Assembly: GCA_027325115.1 (NCBI GenBank)
Contig: DAHWFG010000614.1
Coordinates: 1 to 35,638, forward strand
Source of the DNA: JAKBCQ01 sp021807585
Lineage (GTDB): Bacteria; Planctomycetota; Planctomycetia; Isosphaerales; Isosphaeraceae
Direction of reading: 5' to 3'
Length of the DNA: 35,638 nt
The notes under the pieces were generated by a model. The model did not search any database and had not been told where the DNA came from. It saw nothing but the letters and a program-made list of their open reading frames with translations. Each line of letters begins with the position of its first letter. Within the stretch, counting starts at the first letter, position 1. Position numbers and translations under genes: made by a program. This document shows positions 32,651-35,638 of the stretch, piece after piece.

Positions 32651-33826
32651 ATGAACGGGAACGGATTCCCTCCCCCCGAACTCGTCTGCCCCGCGTGCGA
32701 CCGCGAAGGACTCGTCGTCGCCCAATCCTCCTGGATATGCCCCGCGTGCGCACTCGAAGGCCCGGCGCTCCTCGGCATCGCCGACCTCCGCGCCTTCGAC
32801 GACCCCTACCTCGATAACCAAACCGATTCATTATTCGCCGCCGAACTCGCCCATGCCGCGAAAACGCTCAATTACATCCAATTACTTAATTATTTTTATA
32901 ACAATAACCCCGTTCCCGTTTCGCACGCCCAAAAAAGCGCCGAGATCGCGCATATCGAAGCCGCCGCCTCAAGAGCGCACGCGTGGCTCGAAACGATCGG
33001 ACCGATCCCCGATCAAGCCGCACTCCTCGATCTCGGCTGCGGACCCGGAGCGTTTCTCGCCGCAATCGCAAATTCTTATGGCGTAATATCTAATAATGCT
33101 CAATCTTCTGAGATCACTGATCGCCGATGGATCGATCGCCGGTTGTGGGGCGCCGACGTCGCGCTCCGCTGGCTCGTCGTCGCCCGCAAACGACTCGACG
33201 AACTCGGCCTGACTTCGGAAAAAATCGGCCTCGTTTGTTGCTGCGCCGAACGATCCCCCTTCCGCTCGCAAAGCTTCGCGCTCGTCGTCGCGGGAGACGT
33301 CTTCGAACACCTCGCCGATCAACCCGCCACCCTCGCCGAAACACACCGCATCCTCGTCCCCGGAGGAAAACTCTTCCTCTCATCACCCAACCGCCATAGC
33401 CTCTCGCTCGAACCTCACGTCAAAGTATGGGGCGTCGGTTATCTACCCCGAAAGCTTATGCCCCTGTATGTTAAAATGCTCAAAGGCGTTGATTTTCGCG
33501 CAATCCGAACCCTATCCGTTCGCGAATGGAAAAGAATCCTCGCCGAATCGCCGTTTCAAGCGGGAGCGATCTCGGCGCCGGGCCCCGCTCAAGGCGAAAT
33601 CGACCGCTTCGGACGCCTCAAACGAATCCTCGCTCGGCTCTACCAAATCGCGCTCGCAACCCGCCTCGGCCGAGCCCTCGCGCTCTTGATCGGACCCCTG
33701 TTTCACGTCGTTTGCTCCAAAGCCGATTCCTCGCGGCCGATCAATCCCCACACGCCTCATCCCGAATCGACGACGATCGAACAACCCGCAACGCCCGCCG
33801 CATTCCCCCAACGAATATACCAATAA
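32651..33826 (+). CDS. Class I SAM-dependent methyltransferase with N-terminal zinc ribbon
   Basis: The 391-residue product begins with a zinc ribbon (C13-x2-C16, C30-x2-C33). A Rossmann methyltransferase follows: motif I 'LLDLGCGPGAFLAAIA' at 125-140, an acidic loop after the next strand ('LWGADVALRWLVVARKRL'), 'FALVVAGDVFEHLADQP' and 'ILVPGGKLFLSSPNRHSL'. The pattern is that of UbiE/SAM-methyltransferase-11 type enzymes; substrate unknown. A stretch 'LLNYFYNNNPVPVS' near 78-91 has an unusually Asn/Tyr-rich, AT-rich coding sequence. It follows glgB by 31 bp. The last 105 codons lie antisense to the open frame of the converging glycosyltransferase; motif quality up to 'IGPLFHVVC' supports this gene as the true coding strand there. 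Confidence 0.85.
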   Translation: MNGNGFPPPELVCPACDREGLVVAQSSWICPACALEGPALLGIADLRAFDDPYLDNQTDSLFAAELAHAAKTLNYIQLLNYFYNNNPVPVSHAQKSAEIAHIEAAASRAHAWLETIGPIPDQAALLDLGCGPGAFLAAIANSYGVISNNAQSSEITDRRWIDRRLWGADVALRWLVVARKRLDELGLTSEKIGLVCCCAERSPFRSQSFALVVAGDVFEHLADQPATLAETHRILVPGGKLFLSSPNRHSLSLEPHVKVWGVGYLPRKLMPLYVKMLKGVDFRAIRTLSVREWKRILAESPFQAGAISAPGPAQGEIDRFGRLKRILARLYQIALATRLGRALALLIGPLFHVVCSKADSSRPINPHTPHPESTTIEQPATPAAFPQRIYQ

Positions 33827-34663
33827 TAACACATAAACGATCGGCGAAACCGCGACGAACGATAAAATCTCGTGCGATCGATTATTGATCGATCGATCCC
33901 GACCCGCGGCGACCGCCGATCGCGTCACCCGCCACGCCTGTATCAACCAAATCGCCCCGAACGATCCCGACGCCCAAATCCGAGCGATCCCCCGCGCACC
34001 CCTCAACCCGCCGAAATCCACTCCCGCAATCCAACGATCACGTATCGCCTTAATCAAAGAATCCTGATTCCAATAATAAACACATGCGTTTTTTAGATAG
34101 ACGCGACCGTTCGGCCAAACACGATCGAGTTCGGTCTCGTGCAGCTCGTCGCCGCAAACCGCGTCCGCCGCGCCCCGACGCACCGCGAAATTGTTCCCCG
34201 CAAGCCGCGCCGATCGATCTTCGTCCGATCGATCGTTCATAAAAATCGCGTACTCACAATAGAATACCGATCGACCCAGGATCGAAGTCGCTTCAAGATC
34301 GCACGCGACCCGCCCCGTCGCCGCGAGCGCCGAGGCGTCGGCCCGAAACGCTTCAATCCACGCGTCGGCCCAACCGCTTTCGAGCGCGCACGAATCCTCG
34401 CAAAACGCGACAATCCCGGCGGTCGCGGCGCACAACCCCAATCGCCGAGCCCGCGCGATCCCGGTTCGATCGTCGATCTCCACGAACTTGATTCGACAAA
34501 GATGCTGTTGTGGTTGTAGATTAATATGTTTGTGCCCGGTTACGATCACGATCTCGATATCGGTGCGCGAAAGAAATGGAGCGATCGTCCGCAGCGCGGC
34601 CGCGGCCGAATCGCTCGAGACGATCACGATCGAAAGCGAAAACTCGCCGGCGTCGCGCGTCAC
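33512..34663 (-). CDS. Family-2-like glycosyltransferase, C-terminus uncertain
   Basis: The start is the GTG at 34663, overlapping the stop of the upstream gene in GTGA. Residues 9-165 form a GT-A domain: 'FSLSIVIVSSDSAAAALRTI', DXD-like 'AFCEDSCALESGW' at 86-98, 'FYCEYAIFM' and 'LAGNNFAVRR'. A hydrophobic segment at 267-284 (ILSFVAVSPIVYVLLLVY) resembles the end of the paralogue upstream. The frame continues another 100 residues to 33512, but that part is antisense to the methyltransferase and Arg/Gly-rich, so the true protein may end near residue 280-300 or have lost its stop. Sugar donor and acceptor are unknown. Confidence 0.7.
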   Translation of the reverse strand: MTRDAGEFSLSIVIVSSDSAAAALRTIAPFLSRTDIEIVIVTGHKHINLQPQQHLCRIKFVEIDDRTGIARARRLGLCAATAGIVAFCEDSCALESGWADAWIEAFRADASALAATGRVACDLEATSILGRSVFYCEYAIFMNDRSDEDRSARLAGNNFAVRRGAADAVCGDELHETELDRVWPNGRVYLKNACVYYWNQDSLIKAIRDRWIAGVDFGGLRGARGIARIWASGSFGAIWLIQAWRVTRSAVAAGRDRSINNRSHEILSFVAVSPIVYVLLLVYSLGECGGRCGLFDRRRFGMRRVGIDRPRGIGFGANDVKQGSDQEREGSAEAGCERDLVEPSEDSFEASEAVDFALSGARRRDRSRLKRRFGEDSFPFANG

Positions 34664-35559
34664 TCGACCCGCTCCAAACTCGTCCCCGACCCGACGATGT
34701 AGCCGATCATCTCGCCGATCGCCCCCGCCGACACGAACACGACGATCAGCGGCAACGCCTTGAGAAACCTCCCCGGCGCCACGCGTTTCATAATCACCGC
34801 ACGAAAGATCCTTGATATAAACACGAGCGGCAGCGCCAGCGACCCGAGTCCATAAACGAATCGACGCGTCCACGATTGATCGTCGCGCCTCATTCCCGCG
34901 AACGACCGCGCGAAATGAAACCGTTGGGTCAGAAAATGTAGGAATCCGAACGGTTTGATGTGTCGAACGACGGCGCGTCCGGTCGATCGCGTTTGCACCC
35001 CCTCGGCCCGCAATTCTTGATTGATCCACGACTCCCACTTGCCGTTATCCAATAGATACGCGTATTTATTGATAGCATCACGTTTGTAGGCGATGTTGTT
35101 GCCTGGGAGGTCGTCCCACGGTCCTTCGACGACGGGGGGCATATAGCGGTGGTATTCGCAGAGGAACGCCGCGGTTGAGACGAGATCGGTACGGCCGTCG
35201 GCGACCGCGCCTCCGACCGCTCCGCAATCGTGCTGATGGGCTTCGAGGATCGCCTTGGCCCAACCCGGCTCGACGGTCACGTGATCCTCCAAAAACGCGA
35301 CGATCGGAGCGTGCGAAGCCCCCACGCCAAGGTATCGCAACCGCGGAATCGTCAGTTTTTGGTCGACGGGAACGACCGTGACCGCGGGAGAACGGTCTTT
35401 GAGCGTTGTGCGCACGCTTTGGCCCGTGCGATCGACGACGACGACCTCGATTTGGCCGCGTTCGGCGAGGTTATCGATCGCTTTGAGCGTTTTTTCGAGG
35501 AGATCGAGCCCGTTGACCGCCGCGATGACGATCGACAGGGCCGGGGTAGGGGGTTTCAT
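34660..35559 (-). CDS. Family-2 glycosyltransferase
   Basis: The protein is 299 residues from ATG 35559 (AAAGGA 7 nt upstream); an earlier ATG at 35589 lacks a ribosome binding site. The GT-A fold opens with 'PALSIVIAAVNGLDLLEKTL', has the DXD-like 'VAFLEDHVTVEPGWAKA' (E91/D92/H93), 'AFLCEYHRYM' and 'LPGNNIAYKRDAINKY'. Two to three hydrophobic segments near the C-terminus (about 230-285, ending 'IGEMIGYIVGSG') suggest membrane association. It is clearly paralogous to the gene downstream (CEY and GNN blocks in the same order) and overlaps it by 4 bp (GTGA). Likely role in exopolysaccharide or glycan assembly. Confidence 0.88.
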   Translation of the reverse strand: MKPPTPALSIVIAAVNGLDLLEKTLKAIDNLAERGQIEVVVVDRTGQSVRTTLKDRSPAVTVVPVDQKLTIPRLRYLGVGASHAPIVAFLEDHVTVEPGWAKAILEAHQHDCGAVGGAVADGRTDLVSTAAFLCEYHRYMPPVVEGPWDDLPGNNIAYKRDAINKYAYLLDNGKWESWINQELRAEGVQTRSTGRAVVRHIKPFGFLHFLTQRFHFARSFAGMRRDDQSWTRRFVYGLGSLALPLVFISRIFRAVIMKRVAPGRFLKALPLIVVFVSAGAIGEMIGYIVGSGTSLERVE

Positions 35560-35638
35560 TCGGGCATCCTTTCCCGCATTGGAATTCATAAACCGGTTCG
35601 GCGGCGATCGTACCGTATCGAGCCCGATTGATCAAACG

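Overview
The window is a GC-rich (estimated by eye at 55-60%) bacterial chromosome segment with no plasmid, phage or insertion-sequence signature. Several things point to a planctomycete or close relative, though this is inference. They are a protein of the 'STGPRTPEGKAR / YEARL..LQ' family that is common in Planctomycetes and Acidobacteria, a SCO1/SenC protein with a C-x5-C motif, a dispersed complex I cluster, many lone signalling genes, and frequent GATC/CGATCG palindromes. No rRNA, tRNA or CRISPR array was seen.

Layout. 1-4.3 kb: a secreted WG-repeat protein (cut by the left edge), a repeat-tailed protein of unknown function, a small exported PsbP/DcrB-like protein and an ArsR-type repressor. 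4.3-5.4 kb: about 1.1 kb without a convincing gene. 5.4-10 kb: a creatininase-family amidohydrolase overlapping a lipoprotein that joins a CusF-like copper domain to a SCO1/SenC domain, then glutamate dehydrogenase and adenylosuccinate lyase. 10-12 kb: ribosomal protein S21 and a membrane protein with a zinc finger and an endonuclease/exonuclease/phosphatase domain. 12.3-16 kb: a two-component cluster (REC-kinase, membrane PAS-PAS kinase, overlapping Rcp1-like response regulator). 16.1-18.1 kb: a more AT-rich regulatory patch with a sigma factor carrying an extra C-terminal HTH, a small acidic protein and a membrane-anchored HTH protein. 18.2-19.2 kb: arsR-arsC with three copies of a candidate operator and an apparently leaderless arsR promoter. 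19.2-27.4 kb, all minus strand: upp, deoA, a small conserved gene, nuoA-H-J-K-N and a HEPN-domain protein. 27.8-32.6 kb: a 702-residue secreted protein of unknown function and glycogen branching enzyme. 32.6-35.6 kb: a zinc-ribbon methyltransferase converging on two tandem, related family-2 glycosyltransferases.

How genes work together. upp and deoA form a pyrimidine-salvage pair, with deoA also having a strong extended -10 promoter. The nuo genes encode five membrane-arm subunits of NADH:quinone oxidoreductase; NuoL, NuoM and the peripheral arm must lie elsewhere if the complex is complete. arsR-arsC form a minimal arsenate-response unit without a visible efflux pump. The three signalling genes probably form one phosphorelay. 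The methyltransferase and glycosyltransferases suggest envelope polysaccharide or glycan synthesis.

The most unusual items are the duplicated operator module and leaderless arsR, the sigma factor/membrane-HTH locus, the 163-residue coiled-coil and Gly-rich tail on NuoN, the 315-bp antisense overlap between the methyltransferase and a glycosyltransferase, and the recurring short AT-rich codon patches inside GC-rich genes. I did not find a clear-cut new defence or mobile system.
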